A DNA stretch of 39,893 nucleotides from Candidatus Uhrbacteria bacterium RIFCSPHIGHO2_12_FULL_60_25 (GCA_001791275.1 MGEH01000002.1:1-39893); one strand, 5' to 3'; positions 27,751-36,462 are shown, numbered from the stretch's first letter. Numbers and translations are program-made. Notes: generated from the letters alone by a model not told the origin.

Positions 27751-28248
27751 ATGTCTTTCCTACGGGTGTTAGGCGTCGACCCTGGTTACGGCCGCACGGG
27801 GCTTGGCGTTGTGGACGTCACGGGCGGTGATGCGACGTGGGTGTGGCACTCGGTGATTGATACCAGTCCAGAGTCCGCATTTGTCGAACGTCTCGCGGCC
27901 GTCCGGAACGACGTCCGTGAGGCGATCCGACGGTTCTCGCCGACGGTCGCGTGCGTTGAGTCGCTGTTCTTTCAGACGAACGCGAAGACGGCGATGAAGG
28001 TCGGCATGGCGCGCGGCGTCATCATGCTCGCGCTCGCGGACGCGGGACTCCCCATCGTTGAAGTGACGCCAAACCAGGTGAAGCAGGGGATTGCGGGGTG
28101 GGGGAATGCGGACAAGAAGCAGGTCCAGGCCATGGTCACCCGTCTTCTCAAGCTTGCGAACCCCCCCAAACCGGACGATGCGGCGGATGCGCTCGCGCTC
28201 GCCATCGTTGGTGGGCTTGTGCATCGCCAATCGAGATCAATTGGCTAG
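27751..28248 (+). CDS. ruvC: Holliday junction resolvase RuvC
   Basis: RuvC is the endonuclease that cuts Holliday junctions symmetrically at the end of recombination. I start at the inner ATG (27751) because MSFLRVLGVDPGYGRTGLGVVD is the standard N-terminus; the ORF track adds five residues. The 165-aa protein keeps the four acidic catalytic positions: Asp in GVDPG, Glu in CVESLFFQ, and the two acids in KPDDAADALALAI. The motif NAKTAMKVGMARGVIMLA and the VTPNQVKQGIAGWGNADKKQVQAMV region are also typical. ruvA and ruvB are not in the window. An AGGCC/GGCCT terminator with a long T-run follows. Confidence 0.95.
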   Translation: MSFLRVLGVDPGYGRTGLGVVDVTGGDATWVWHSVIDTSPESAFVERLAAVRNDVREAIRRFSPTVACVESLFFQTNAKTAMKVGMARGVIMLALADAGLPIVEVTPNQVKQGIAGWGNADKKQVQAMVTRLLKLANPPKPDDAADALALAIVGGLVHRQSRSIG

Positions 28249-28256
28249 ACTTTTTG

Positions 28257-28281
28257 AGGCCTTTTTGGCCTTCTTTTTTTT
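28257..28281 (+). terminator. Terminator after ruvC
   Basis: AGGCC TTTTT GGCCT hairpin followed directly by TCTTTTTTTT. Confidence 0.8.
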
Positions 28282-28290
28282 GCAGGCTCG

Positions 28291-28299
28291 TGATAAGAT
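28291..28299 (+). promoter_or_regulatory. Extended -10 promoter of the beta-lactamase-fold gene
   Basis: TGATAAGAT (TGn-TAAGAT) ends 11 nt before the ATG at 28311. No -35 match. Confidence 0.4.
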
Positions 28300-28310
28300 T
28301 TGCCCACGTT

Positions 28311-28955
28311 ATGCTCATCTTTTGGCACGGGTACACGAGCGTCCGAATCGAGGCGAAAACCGGGGAGCAGGAGTGTACGCTCGTGACCGATCCCTATGAA
28401 AACGAGACGTCCATCCGGTACCCACGGACACTCACGCCGGACGTCGTGGTCCTCTCGCACCAGGATCGAAAGCGGTTTAATCTCGAACCGATTCAGGGGA
28501 CGCCGTTTATCATTTCCGACCCCGGAGAGTACGAGGTCAAAGGGATGTTCGTGAACGGGATTCAGGACCCGAACGCCGATCAAGGACTTCAGCGCCCCGT
28601 GATCTACCGGTTCCAGGCCGAGGGGATGTCGCTTGCGTTTCTCGGAGGATTGAAGCGCGTCCCGACCGAAACGGAGCTTGAGGCGCTGCCCAACATCGAC
28701 ATTCTCATCCTTCCAGTCGGCGGTGGAGAAGTCATGGATGCGAAGACGGCCGCTGGAGTGATCTCGACGATCGAACCTCGCATTGTGGTACCGCTGTCGT
28801 TCGACATCCCGGGTCTCAAAGCGAAGCTCGGGTCCGTCGACGCGTTCTGCAAACAGCTCGGTGCGTGCCAGCGGCAGAATGTGAACCGGCTCAAGATTGC
28901 CAAAAAGGATCTTCCCGTTGATCAGATTATGGTCGCCGTATTGGAACGAGCCTGA
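28311..28955 (+). CDS. Metallo-beta-lactamase-fold protein with degenerate metal site
   Basis: The 214-aa protein belongs to the UlaG/COG2220-type branch: MLIFWHGYTSVRIEAKTGEQECTLVTDPYE, then TPDVVVLSHQDRKRFN, ISDPGEYEVKGMFVNGI, LAFLGGL, IDILILPVGGGEVMDAKTAAGVISTIEPRIVVPLSF and PGLKAKLGSVDAFCKQLG. Active relatives carry HxHxDH after the VVxxSH strand and further His ligands. Here that motif reads SHQDRKRFN, and the later positions are LGG and LSF. The metal ligands are therefore lost and hydrolase activity is unlikely. I start at 28311 because the longer ORF-track start overlaps ruvC and its terminator. It may be a structural or ligand-binding remnant of a widespread family. Confidence 0.8.
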   Translation: MLIFWHGYTSVRIEAKTGEQECTLVTDPYENETSIRYPRTLTPDVVVLSHQDRKRFNLEPIQGTPFIISDPGEYEVKGMFVNGIQDPNADQGLQRPVIYRFQAEGMSLAFLGGLKRVPTETELEALPNIDILILPVGGGEVMDAKTAAGVISTIEPRIVVPLSFDIPGLKAKLGSVDAFCKQLGACQRQNVNRLKIAKKDLPVDQIMVAVLERA

Positions 28956-28965
28956 CCATTCCCAC

Positions 28966-29520
28966 ATGCCCCGCAAATCATCACCACGTTCCAAGTTGCC
29001 TCGCGGGCCAGCACACCCCGACGTTTTTCAAGATACGCCGCGGCTGATCTCGTCCGATGAGAAACGCGAGCTCATCCTCGCGCACGCCGCGAGCCGCGCG
29101 CCGCAGGACCCGCTCCAGCGGATGTCGTTCTGGGCGGGGATCGCCATCGCCGTCGCGGTCATCGCGGGCGGCTGGTGGACCACGGTCGGCTGGCAGGTGA
29201 GCCAGTCGGTGAATCGCGGCGGGGAGGATCTGAAGGAGGTCACCAAGCGACTGAATGAGTTTACGGAACAGGTGGACTCGAATCCGCTTTTGAAGACTCC
29301 TTCACTCGATGGACCGACGACCGCAGCCGCTGCGGCGGAATTGAGCGAACGCATCAAGACTGCGCTCCAGACGTCTTCCTCATCAACCGAACGACAGGGC
29401 GATCTCATGGCGCCGTCGGCACCAGGGGCGCCTTCGTCGACAACGCCGACTGAACCAGGTCCGTCACCATATCCGATCAACCCCCAGACACCTGGCCTAA
29501 CGCCTGCACCTGAATCCTGA
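28966..29520 (+). CDS. Orphan single-pass membrane protein
   Basis: The 184-aa protein has a basic N-terminal part (MPRKSSPRSKLPRGPAHP), one membrane helix at ~53-75 (SFWAGIAIAVAVIAGGWWTTVGW) and a Ser/Pro/Thr-rich tail that looks disordered (SAPGAPSSTTPTEPGPSPYPINPQTPGLTPAPES). Between them is a short helical stretch (GEDLKEVTKRLNEFTEQVDSNPLL). I start at 28966; the ORF-track start overlaps the previous gene. It lies 10 nt after the beta-lactamase-fold gene and 6 nt before gyrA, so the three genes probably form an operon. Function unknown. Confidence 0.75.
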   Translation: MPRKSSPRSKLPRGPAHPDVFQDTPRLISSDEKRELILAHAASRAPQDPLQRMSFWAGIAIAVAVIAGGWWTTVGWQVSQSVNRGGEDLKEVTKRLNEFTEQVDSNPLLKTPSLDGPTTAAAAAELSERIKTALQTSSSSTERQGDLMAPSAPGAPSSTTPTEPGPSPYPINPQTPGLTPAPES

Positions 29521-29526
29521 CCTGGT

Positions 29527-32037
29527 ATGCCTAAACCCCAGAAAAAAGAACCAGCCCCGATCCAAACTGCACTCGCGTCAAACGTCGGAACCCTGGAGCC
29601 AGGCCCTATTTCGGACGAGATGCGACGCGCGTACATCGACTACGCGATGTCGGTGATCGTGGCACGCGCGCTCCCGGACGTGCGCGACGGATTCAAGCCG
29701 GTCCACCGCCGAATTTTGTACTCGATGTGGAAGAACGGGCTGCGGTCTACCGCGAAGTTCAAGAAGTGCGCGTCCGTTGTCGGTGACGTGCTCGCGAAGT
29801 ACCACCCGCACGGCGACATGGCCGTGTACGACTCGCTCGTGCGCATGGCGCAGGATTTTTCCTTACGCTATCCGCTCATCAAAGGACAGGGGAACTTCGG
29901 GTCGCTCGACGGCGACGGCGCGGCCGCGTACCGCTACACGGAGAGCAAGCTCCAGGCGATCGCCGAAGAGATGCTTTTCGACATCGACAAGGAGACCGTG
30001 CCCTTTGCGCCGAACTTCGACGGGTCGGAGAAGGAGCCCACGGTCCTCCCGGCCAAACTCCCAAACCTGCTCTTGAACGGCACGCTCGGCATCGCGGTGG
30101 GCATGGCCACGAACATCCCGCCGCACAACCTCACGGAGGTCTGCGACGCCGTGGTGGCGCTCATCGAGAATCCGGACGTCGAAGTGGAAGACCTCATGAA
30201 GTTCATCAAAGGTCCGGATTTCCCCACTGGCGGCATCATCTACGACAAGAAGGAGATCCTGAACGCCTACGCCACCGGGAAGGCGGGCATCGTGATGCGC
30301 GCGAAGACGGAGATCACGGAGGACAAGGCTGGCGCGTATCGCATCCTGGTTACCGAGATCCCGTACCAGGTGAACAAGGCGCAGCTTCTCGAAAAAATCG
30401 CGGAGCTCGTCCAAGACAAAAAGATCGAGGGGATCCGCGACCTGCGGGACGAGTCCGCAAAGGGAGACGTCCGCATCGTGGTCGAACTGAAGAAAGACGC
30501 GTACCCGAAGAAGGTGCTGAACCAGCTCTTCAAGATGACGCCGCTCCAGGAAACGTTCCACGTGAACATGCTCGCGTTGGTTGATGGCGTCGTGCCCCGC
30601 GTCTTGCCCTTGAAGACCATGCTCGAGGAGTACGTGAAGCACCGGCAGACGGTCGTCCGGAAGCGTACGGAGTATGACTTGGCGAAGGCCAAGGAACGAG
30701 CGCACATCCTCGAAGGGTTGCGCATCGCGCTCCTGAAGATCAACGAGGTGATCGAGACCATCAAGAAGTCGAAAGACAAGGACGAGGCGAAGGTGAACCT
30801 CATGAAGAAGTTCAAGCTGTCCGACGCGCAGAGCCAGGCGATTCTCGAGATGCGTCTCCAGGCGCTCGCGAACCTGGAACGTCTCAAGGTCGAGCAGGAG
30901 TACAAGGAGAAGATGGAATTGATCGCGGAGTTGGAGAGCATCCTCAAGTCCGTGAAGAAAATGCTCGACATCATCAGGAAGGAAGTGCTGGAAATCAAAG
31001 ACAAGTACGGCGACGCGCGGCGCACCCAAGTCGTCGCCGGCGCAGTCGGGGAGTTCTCGATGGAAGACCTCGTCCCGGACGAACCCACGGTCGTGATGCT
31101 CACGACCGACGGGTACATTAAGCGCCTGCCTCCCGACACGTTCCGTACACAGAAGCGCGGCGGCAAAGGCGTCATGGGTCTCTCAACGAAAGACGAAGAC
31201 CAGGTGGAACAGCTCTTCTCCACGTCCACGCACGCGGACCTCATGTTCTTCACCACGCGCGGTCGCGTGTTCCAGCTCAAGGCGTACGACGTGCCGCAGG
31301 GGAGCCGCACGGCCAAGGGCCAGGCCATCGTGAACTTTTTGCAGCTCGCGCCGGGCGAACGCGTCGCGACGAGTCTTGCCATGGACGACATCGAAGGCGA
31401 GAAGTTTCTCGTGATGGTGACGAACCAAGGGACGATCAAGAAGACGTCGCTCGATGAGTTCGAGAACGTCCGACGGTCCGGTTTGATCGCGATCAGACTC
31501 CATGAAGGCGACGACTTACGGTGGGTGAAACCGACGTCCGGAAGCGACGAGATCTCGCTCGTCACGAAGAACGGACAGAGCATCCGCTTCAAGGAGGCGG
31601 ACGTGCGCGGCATGGGCCGGGTCGCGGCCGGCGTGCGCGGCATCAAATTGAAGAAGGCGGACGAAGTGATCGGCATGGACGTGATCAACCCGGCCGTTGC
31701 CAAGAAAGGCCAGCTCGAGCTCTTCACGCTCGCGGAAAACGGCCTCGGCAAGCGCACGAACCTCACGGAGTACAAAGTCCAAGGCCGCGGAGGCAGCGGC
31801 ATCCGCACCATGCGGGTGACGGCGAAGACGGGCGGCGTCGTGGCCGCCTACGTGTCCGGCAAAGACGACGACCGCGACCTCATGATCATCTCGAAGAACG
31901 GCATCGTGATCCGCACGCCGTTCTCAAGCGTCTCAAGCCTCGGCCGCGACACGCAAGGAGTCCGCGTGATGCGGTTCAAGGAAGAGGGCGACAAGGTATC
32001 GAGCTGCGCGTTTTTGACGGGGGTGGAGAAGGAGTAG
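29527..32037 (+). CDS. gyrA: DNA gyrase subunit A
   Basis: GyrA cuts and rejoins DNA to introduce negative supercoils, with GyrB supplying ATP hydrolysis. The 836-aa protein has the winged-helix/tower domain with catalytic Tyr137 (AAYRYTES), the coiled-coil region (DAKAKERAH-like [22 protein letters not shown]) and the C-terminal beta-pinwheel that starts after residue ~500. The GyrA box is QKRGGKG, which separates it from ParC. In the quinolone-resistance region the sequence is [23 protein letters not shown]: the E. coli Ser83 position is Met98 here, while Asp87 is kept. No Shine-Dalgarno is visible. gyrB is not in the window. It is convergent with clpP, with 10 bases between the stops and no terminator. 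Confidence 0.97.
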   Translation: MPKPQKKEPAPIQTALASNVGTLEPGPISDEMRRAYIDYAMSVIVARALPDVRDGFKPVHRRILYSMWKNGLRSTAKFKKCASVVGDVLAKYHPHGDMAVYDSLVRMAQDFSLRYPLIKGQGNFGSLDGDGAAAYRYTESKLQAIAEEMLFDIDKETVPFAPNFDGSEKEPTVLPAKLPNLLLNGTLGIAVGMATNIPPHNLTEVCDAVVALIENPDVEVEDLMKFIKGPDFPTGGIIYDKKEILNAYATGKAGIVMRAKTEITEDKAGAYRILVTEIPYQVNKAQLLEKIAELVQDKKIEGIRDLRDESAKGDVRIVVELKKDAYPKKVLNQLFKMTPLQETFHVNMLALVDGVVPRVLPLKTMLEEYVKHRQTVVRKRTEYDLAKAKERAHILEGLRIALLKINEVIETIKKSKDKDEAKVNLMKKFKLSDAQSQAILEMRLQALANLERLKVEQEYKEKMELIAELESILKSVKKMLDIIRKEVLEIKDKYGDARRTQVVAGAVGEFSMEDLVPDEPTVVMLTTDGYIKRLPPDTFRTQKRGGKGVMGLSTKDEDQVEQLFSTSTHADLMFFTTRGRVFQLKAYDVPQGSRTAKGQAIVNFLQLAPGERVATSLAMDDIEGEKFLVMVTNQGTIKKTSLDEFENVRRSGLIAIRLHEGDDLRWVKPTSGSDEISLVTKNGQSIRFKEADVRGMGRVAAGVRGIKLKKADEVIGMDVINPAVAKKGQLELFTLAENGLGKRTNLTEYKVQGRGGSGIRTMRVTAKTGGVVAAYVSGKDDDRDLMIISKNGIVIRTPFSSVSSLGRDTQGVRVMRFKEEGDKVSSCAFLTGVEKE

Positions 32038-32047
32038 GCGGACGCGG

Positions 32048-32659
32048 TCACGAAATAATCTTATCCACGATCCCGTACTCCATCGCTTCCTTCGGGTTCA
32101 TGAAGTTGTCGCGGTCCGTATCTTGTTCCACCTTCTTGATGGCCTGTCCCGTGTGTTTGGCGAGGATTTTATTCAGTTGCTCCCGCATATTCAGGATTCG
32201 TTCGGCGTGGATCTTGATGTCAGTCGCCTTCCCCTCCATACCGCCCAGCGGCTGGTGGATCATGATTTCGGCGTTGGGGAGGGCGAAGCGCTTGCCTTTG
32301 GCGCCGCCCGCGAGGATGATCGCGCCCATGGACGCGCTCATGCCCATACAGATCGTTGAGACGTCGCAGCTCACGTGCTGCATGGCGTCGTAGATGGCGA
32401 GGCCTGCCGTGACGCTGCCGCCCGGCGAGTTCACGTAGAGCTTGATGTCCTTGCCTTTGTCTTGGCTCTCGAGGAACAGGATCTGCGCCACGATCGTGTT
32501 CGCCACGCCGTCATCGATGGGGGACCCCAGCATGATGATGCGGTCCTTGAGCAACCGCGAGTAGATGTCGTACGCCCGCTCGCCGTAGTGCGTCTTCTCA
32601 ATGACGGTCGGGATGAGGTAGCTGGATTTCGTTTCCGAACGGATTTCGTAAGGATTCAT
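32048..32659 (-). CDS. clpP: ATP-dependent Clp protease proteolytic subunit
   Basis: ClpP forms the 14-subunit proteolytic barrel that degrades proteins fed by Clp ATPases. The 203-aa protein is of normal length and has the full triad: Ser110 in GMSASMGA, His135 in MIHQPLGG and Asp184 in TDRDNFM. The start [42 protein letters not shown] fits the family, with a short propeptide-like N-terminus. A near-perfect CIRCE operator covers its promoter, so it is probably repressed by HrcA and induced by heat. The -10 box is 9 nt before the ATG, so the mRNA is almost leaderless. Confidence 0.97.
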   Translation of the reverse strand: MNPYEIRSETKSSYLIPTVIEKTHYGERAYDIYSRLLKDRIIMLGSPIDDGVANTIVAQILFLESQDKGKDIKLYVNSPGGSVTAGLAIYDAMQHVSCDVSTICMGMSASMGAIILAGGAKGKRFALPNAEIMIHQPLGGMEGKATDIKIHAERILNMREQLNKILAKHTGQAIKKVEQDTDRDNFMNPKEAMEYGIVDKIIS

Positions 32660-32663
32660 ATGG

Positions 32664-32697
32664 TTAGCAGTCTACTAGAGTGAGTGCTAATTGACAA
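32664..32697 (-). promoter_or_regulatory. clpP promoter with CIRCE operator (HrcA site)
   Basis: Plus strand 32664-32690 reads TTAGCAGTC-N9-GAGTGCTAA; the CIRCE consensus is TTAGCACTC-N9-GAGTGCTAA, so there is one mismatch in 18. On the minus strand TTGTCA (32692-32697), 17 nt, TAGACT (32669-32674) form the promoter, and the operator covers its spacer and -10 box. This predicts HrcA control of clpP. hrcA itself is not in the window. Confidence 0.75.
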
Positions 32698-33646
32698 CAG
32701 GCCCCTTGTCCGTGACCTTAATCCTCCCTTTCACCGTGAACCCCGCCGCCTTCTTGTGCCCGCCGCCGCCCAACAGTCTCGCGACCTTGGAGACGTCACG
32801 CGTGAGGGAGCGGAACGAACCCTTCACGTACCCGTCGGGCATTTCTTTCAGTACCAGGATCGTGTCCACGTTCCCCGTGACCGCGTTCAGAAAATTCGCG
32901 ATCCCGTCCACCGCGTCGTTTGAGATATCGGTCACGTCGGTTTGCAGGATATACGTGGCGACCACGTCGTACGCGGGGTTGTAGCGGAGCCGCGAGAGCA
33001 TGAGGCCCCAGAGTTTGAGCGCGTCCACGTTCTGGCTCATCCACACGTGCTTCAGGATGTCCTGGAACCGTCCGCCGGCGCCCACGAGCGTCGCGGCCGC
33101 TTCGACGGCCTTGGGATTCGTCCCGGCGTTGGAGAAGTTCGAGGTGTCGGTACAGAGTCCCGTGAGGAGACACGTCGCGATCCGGTGGTCGAGCGGCACC
33201 TTGTTCTCTTCGAAGAAGCGATAGACGACCTCCGCTGTCGAACTGGCGTCGGTCAACACGATGTTCAGGTGCCCGAAGCGGTCATTCGTCACGTGGTGGT
33301 CCAGGTTCACGAGCAGGTAGCCCTGCGGAAGATTGGGCACGTACTTGTCGACGCCGCAGTACTTCAGGTCGCCGGAATCAAAGACCACGACGAGGTCATA
33401 ACGCTCCTGAAAGACCGCGGGGTCGGTGGTGTACCGGTGGAGCTGGTCGAGGTACCCGTACATGTCGGGCGGGGCGTCCAGACAGAACGCGGTCACGTCC
33501 TTTCCCTCGCGCAGACACCAGTTGAAGAATCCCGAACTCGAGCCCAGCGTATCGCCGTCCGGCTTCTTGTGCGCCACAAGCAAAATGCGATCCGCCGTGC
33601 GGACCGCTTCGTGGAGACGACCAAACAAGTGGGTGGTGGAAGACAT
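32687..33646 (-). CDS. DHH-family phosphoesterase (NrnA-like oligoribonuclease/pAp phosphatase)
   Basis: The 319-aa protein has a DHH domain and a C-terminal DHHA1 domain. Metal-binding motifs are AHKKPDGDTLGS, VVFDSGD, the DHH motif NLDHHVTND and LLTGLCTDTSNFSN. The substrate-binding GGGGHKKAAGF lies near the C-terminus. NrnA enzymes degrade short RNA oligonucleotides and dephosphorylate pAp in the cytoplasm. A GdpP-like activity is unlikely because there are no membrane or GGDEF parts. Its stop codon lies inside the CIRCE element of clpP. It is in the same orientation as rbfA, about 140 bases further on, with a pair of palindromic repeats in between. Confidence 0.92.
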   Translation of the reverse strand: MSSTTHLFGRLHEAVRTADRILLVAHKKPDGDTLGSSSGFFNWCLREGKDVTAFCLDAPPDMYGYLDQLHRYTTDPAVFQERYDLVVVFDSGDLKYCGVDKYVPNLPQGYLLVNLDHHVTNDRFGHLNIVLTDASSTAEVVYRFFEENKVPLDHRIATCLLTGLCTDTSNFSNAGTNPKAVEAAATLVGAGGRFQDILKHVWMSQNVDALKLWGLMLSRLRYNPAYDVVATYILQTDVTDISNDAVDGIANFLNAVTGNVDTILVLKEMPDGYVKGSFRSLTRDVSKVARLLGGGGHKKAAGFTVKGRIKVTDKGPVVN

Positions 33647-33700
33647 GTGGACCGGAAACCTTACGGAGAATAGACAATCCAGTCAAGGATTCCCTGGTAC

Positions 33701-33774
33701 GGGCGCACTGCGTGCGCCCCGACGTTATGAGTCGTCATTTTCTTTTCCTGCTCGGGGCGCACGCAGTGCGCCCC
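33701..33774. repeat. Inverted pair of REP-like palindromes
   Basis: GGGCGCACTGCGTGCGCCC (33701-33719) and its exact reverse complement GGGCGCACGCAGTGCGCCC (33756-33774). Each is itself a hairpin (GGGCGCAC/GTGCGCCC). The pair lies between nrnA and rbfA. The edge GTACGGGCG is shared with the palindrome at 5362-5392. Confidence 0.85.
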
Positions 33775-33785
33775 TACTGGGACCA

Positions 33786-34133
33786 TCAAATCTCTCCCTT
33801 CTTCTTCAATTCGTGCAATTCCTTTTCTATCACCGCCGCCTCTTCCTCCGTCCGGTCGAACCGCCAGTGGAGGTGGGGGATCCTGCGCATGCGGAGCTCT
33901 TTTGCGAGCGCATCTTTCACGTCGTGTTCGTAGTCGCGGAGCGCGCGCAACGCTTCGGCTTCGTTGCCGGTCGGCAGGACGGAAAGCGTCCCTGTGGCGT
34001 GCTTCGAGTCCGGCGTGAGGTGCGCTTCTACAAGCGTGACTAGCGTGCCCATGGGGAACTCCACCTGCTCGGCGATTACACGGGCCAGGGCGGCATGGAA
34101 GTGGGCATTCGTGGACTCAAGGTTCCGTGGCAT
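33786..34133 (-). CDS. rbfA: Ribosome-binding factor A
   Basis: RbfA binds the 30S subunit and helps mature the 5' end of 16S rRNA, and is needed for growth in the cold in E. coli. I start at the inner Met (34133, MPRNLESTNAHFHAALARVIAEQVEF), giving 115 aa, the usual length. The KH-type core contains GTLVTLVEAHLTPDSKHATGTLSVLPTG, an alanine-rich helix EAEALRALRDYEHDVKDALAKELRMRRIPHLHWRFD and the acidic C-terminal helix. The interrupted GxxG-like region and the LR(x)PxLxFxxD-type ending (RRIPHLHWRFDRTEEEA) are typical of RbfA. The longer ORF-track start runs through the promoter and its 7-bp repeats. It is divergent from smc. Confidence 0.9.
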   Translation of the reverse strand: MPRNLESTNAHFHAALARVIAEQVEFPMGTLVTLVEAHLTPDSKHATGTLSVLPTGNEAEALRALRDYEHDVKDALAKELRMRRIPHLHWRFDRTEEEAAVIEKELHELKKKGEI

Positions 34134-34139
34134 GTGGGA

Positions 34140-34168
34140 ATAGTAACTGGGGACTGGGGACTGGTAAA
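34140..34168 (-). promoter_or_regulatory. rbfA promoter whose spacer is a 7-bp tandem repeat
   Basis: Minus strand TTTACC (34163-34168), 17 nt, TACTAT (34140-34145). The spacer AGTCCCCAGTCCCCAGT is made of the 7-mer AGTCCCC. A gain or loss of one unit would move the spacer to 24 or 10 bp. The ATG is 6 nt past the -10 box. The -35 and -10 matches are only moderate (4/6 each). Confidence 0.4.
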
Positions 34169-34200
34169 TGGGTCTTTCCGCCTGTAACCTGTCCTCCGTT

Positions 34201-36408
34201 ATGTATCTCCGGCGCCTCGAGCTCCAGGGTTTCAAGACGTTCGCCCAGAAGACGGCGTTGGAGTTTCACCCGCAATCGAAAGCGCGGCGCGGACTCACGG
34301 GGATCGTGGGGCCGAACGGCTCGGGGAAATCCAACATCGCGGACGCCATCCGCTGGGTGATGGGTGAGCAGAGCATGAAGCTCCTCCGGGGCAAAAAGGG
34401 CGAGGATGTCATCTTCTCCGGGTCTGCGAAGAAGGCGCGTTCCGGATTTGCGGAGGTGAGTCTCACGCTCGTGAACGACGACAAGCCGGAGATCGAGCTG
34501 TCTGAAATCGTCGTGACGCGACGCTTGTACCGTGACGGGAAGAGCGAGTACGAAGTGAACCGCCAGGCGGCCAAGCACGGCGAGATCGTCCTCCTGCTCG
34601 CGCAGGCCGGGCTTGGACAGCGGACGTACAGCGTGATCGGGCAGGGGATGGTGGACGCGGTCTTAGTCGCGTCCCCGTCCGAGCGCAAGGAGTTCTTCGA
34701 TGAAGCGGCCGGCTTGCGTCCGTTTCAGCTCAAACGTCACCAGGCCATGAACAAGCTTGAGACGTCGAAGCAGAACCTGTCGCAGGCCGAAGCCTTGCTC
34801 CGCGAAATCGGCCCCCGTCTTTCGACGCTCGAGCGGCAGATGAAGCGACTCCTCGAACGGTCCAGCCTCGAGAAGGAACGAGGCGAGCTCGAGCGGAAAT
34901 ACTACGGCGGGAGCTGGCACGACATCTGGGGCAACCTCACGAAGGTCCAGACGGACGTGGAACGAGCGCGCGCATCCGAGTCCAAGCTGTCGTCCGAGGC
35001 GAAGGCGCTCGAAGCCGAACTCGCGGCGATGGAGAAAGCCGTTCCCCCGTCGAAAGAATTCGACAACCTCCGGAAGTCGCTCGACGACATCGCGGACCAA
35101 CGCGCGAGTCTGCGGGAACAGCAGGCGAAACTCGAAGCACGGGTCGAAATCGCGCGTGCGAAAGGGGACACGGCATGGGCCGCCCTCCCGCTCTCGAAGA
35201 TCATCGAGTCGGTCGAGGAGTCGCAGAAGAAGCTGAACGAACTCTGGAAGGTTCTCGAGTCAGCCAAACCCGACTTCGCGCGCGCGAAGTCGCTCGTCGG
35301 CGACCTGCGTGCGCGCCATGAGTCGTTGGTCTCAAAACTCCAGCAACCCGCTCCTGAACCTGCCTCTAAGACCGATCCGAAGATCGCAAAAGACCTCGAT
35401 GAGGTCGCGAAGCAGATGGGGGAGCTCGTGAAACGCGCGGCCTCGATCCAAGCCGAGCTCGACGGGTGGTCGAAGAAGGAAGAGGGCAAGCGCGCGCACC
35501 TCTTTGAGACGCAACGGAAGCTGAACCAGAAGCGGACCGAGGCGCAGCAGGCCGAACGCAAGGCGAACGAATCTGCGGTCGAGCTCGCCCGATGGGAAAC
35601 GCGTCGCGACGCCTTCTTGGTCGAGCTCCGCCAGCACCAACCGGACTGGGAGAAGACGCTTAACACACTCGCACAGGAGGTCGGGAAGGTCGATGGTGTC
35701 GAAGGGCTGCTCCCGCGCCTCGCAAAAGTCCGGTCGCAGCTCGAATGGATCGGGAGCATTGATCCGGAGACCGAGAAGGAGCACGGCGAGGCGAAGACGC
35801 GCTTCGATTTCCTGTCCACGCAGACTGCGGATCTGAAGGGCGCGATCGCAGGCCTCGAGACCGTGATCGAGGAACTCGACGAGACGATCCGAACCAGGAG
35901 CGAGACGGCGTTCCATGCGATGGACCGCGAGTTCGGAAAGTTCTTCAAGCTGCTCTTCGGCGGCGGAGAAGCGAAGCTCCTGCAGCTTGAGGCGGAACCG
36001 GAAGAAGACGAAGAGGGCAATTTGATCGAACGGGACGACAGGACGACAGGACGACAGGAGGTCGGGGGGATCGAGATTCAGGCGACGCCTCCGGGGAAGC
36101 GCCTCAAGAACATCGCGCTCCTGTCCGGCGGCGAGCGAGCGCTCACGTCCATCGCGCTCATCTGTTCCATCATGGCCACGAACCCGTCGCCGTTCGTCGT
36201 CTTAGACGAAGTGGACGCGGCGCTCGATGAAGCGAACTCCAAGAAATTCGCCGACATCCTGTCGCAGCTGTCCGACAAGACGCAGTTCGTCGTCGTGACC
36301 CACAACCGCGCGACCATGCAGCAGGCATCCGTGCTCTACGGCGTCACGCTCACGGACGACGGAACGAGTCAGCTGCTCTCCGTGAAGCTGGAAGACGTGC
36401 TGAAATAG
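34201..36408 (+). CDS. smc: Short SMC-family ATPase without a hinge domain
   Basis: SMC proteins organise and segregate chromosomes by ATP-driven loop handling. The 735-aa product has a complete split ATPase head: MYLRRLELQGFKTFAQKT, Walker A GPNGSGKS (37-44), the Q-loop MGEQSMKLLRGKKGEDVIFSGS, the ABC signature LSGGERALTSIALI (641), Walker B FVVLDEVDAALDEANS (~666) and the His switch VVTHNR. Normal bacterial SMC has about 1150-1200 aa with a ~150-residue hinge in the middle. Here two coiled-coil arms of about 200 residues each (~165-378 and ~394-590) are joined only by a proline-rich turn, QQPAPEPASKTDP (381-393). I start at 34201 because the ORF-track extension has no family match. A GGACGACA x3 microrepeat lies in an acidic loop before the signature. 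scpA and scpB are not seen. Confidence 0.92.
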   Translation: MYLRRLELQGFKTFAQKTALEFHPQSKARRGLTGIVGPNGSGKSNIADAIRWVMGEQSMKLLRGKKGEDVIFSGSAKKARSGFAEVSLTLVNDDKPEIELSEIVVTRRLYRDGKSEYEVNRQAAKHGEIVLLLAQAGLGQRTYSVIGQGMVDAVLVASPSERKEFFDEAAGLRPFQLKRHQAMNKLETSKQNLSQAEALLREIGPRLSTLERQMKRLLERSSLEKERGELERKYYGGSWHDIWGNLTKVQTDVERARASESKLSSEAKALEAELAAMEKAVPPSKEFDNLRKSLDDIADQRASLREQQAKLEARVEIARAKGDTAWAALPLSKIIESVEESQKKLNELWKVLESAKPDFARAKSLVGDLRARHESLVSKLQQPAPEPASKTDPKIAKDLDEVAKQMGELVKRAASIQAELDGWSKKEEGKRAHLFETQRKLNQKRTEAQQAERKANESAVELARWETRRDAFLVELRQHQPDWEKTLNTLAQEVGKVDGVEGLLPRLAKVRSQLEWIGSIDPETEKEHGEAKTRFDFLSTQTADLKGAIAGLETVIEELDETIRTRSETAFHAMDREFGKFFKLLFGGGEAKLLQLEAEPEEDEEGNLIERDDRTTGRQEVGGIEIQATPPGKRLKNIALLSGGERALTSIALICSIMATNPSPFVVLDEVDAALDEANSKKFADILSQLSDKTQFVVVTHNRATMQQASVLYGVTLTDDGTSQLLSVKLEDVLK
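36033..36056. repeat. GGACGACA x3 microrepeat inside smc
   Basis: Three perfect 8-bp tandem copies encode RDDRTTGRQ in the variable acidic loop between EEDEEGN and the GIEIQATPPGKRLKN strand. One unit gained or lost would shift the frame before the LSGGE signature. Confidence 0.9.
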
Positions 36409-36462
36409 CGGTCTTAAGTGATAGACATTTTGTCACGAACTGGGGCGGGGTTGACACGACCA

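Noticed and set aside
29863-31811. Minus-strand ORFs of 388 and 514 aa
   Set aside because: Both are shadows of gyrA with no recognisable features.
36451-36456. TTGACA at 36451 as a promoter
   Set aside because: No -10 match at 16-18 nt; the better pair is TTGAAC (36463) with TATAAA (36486).
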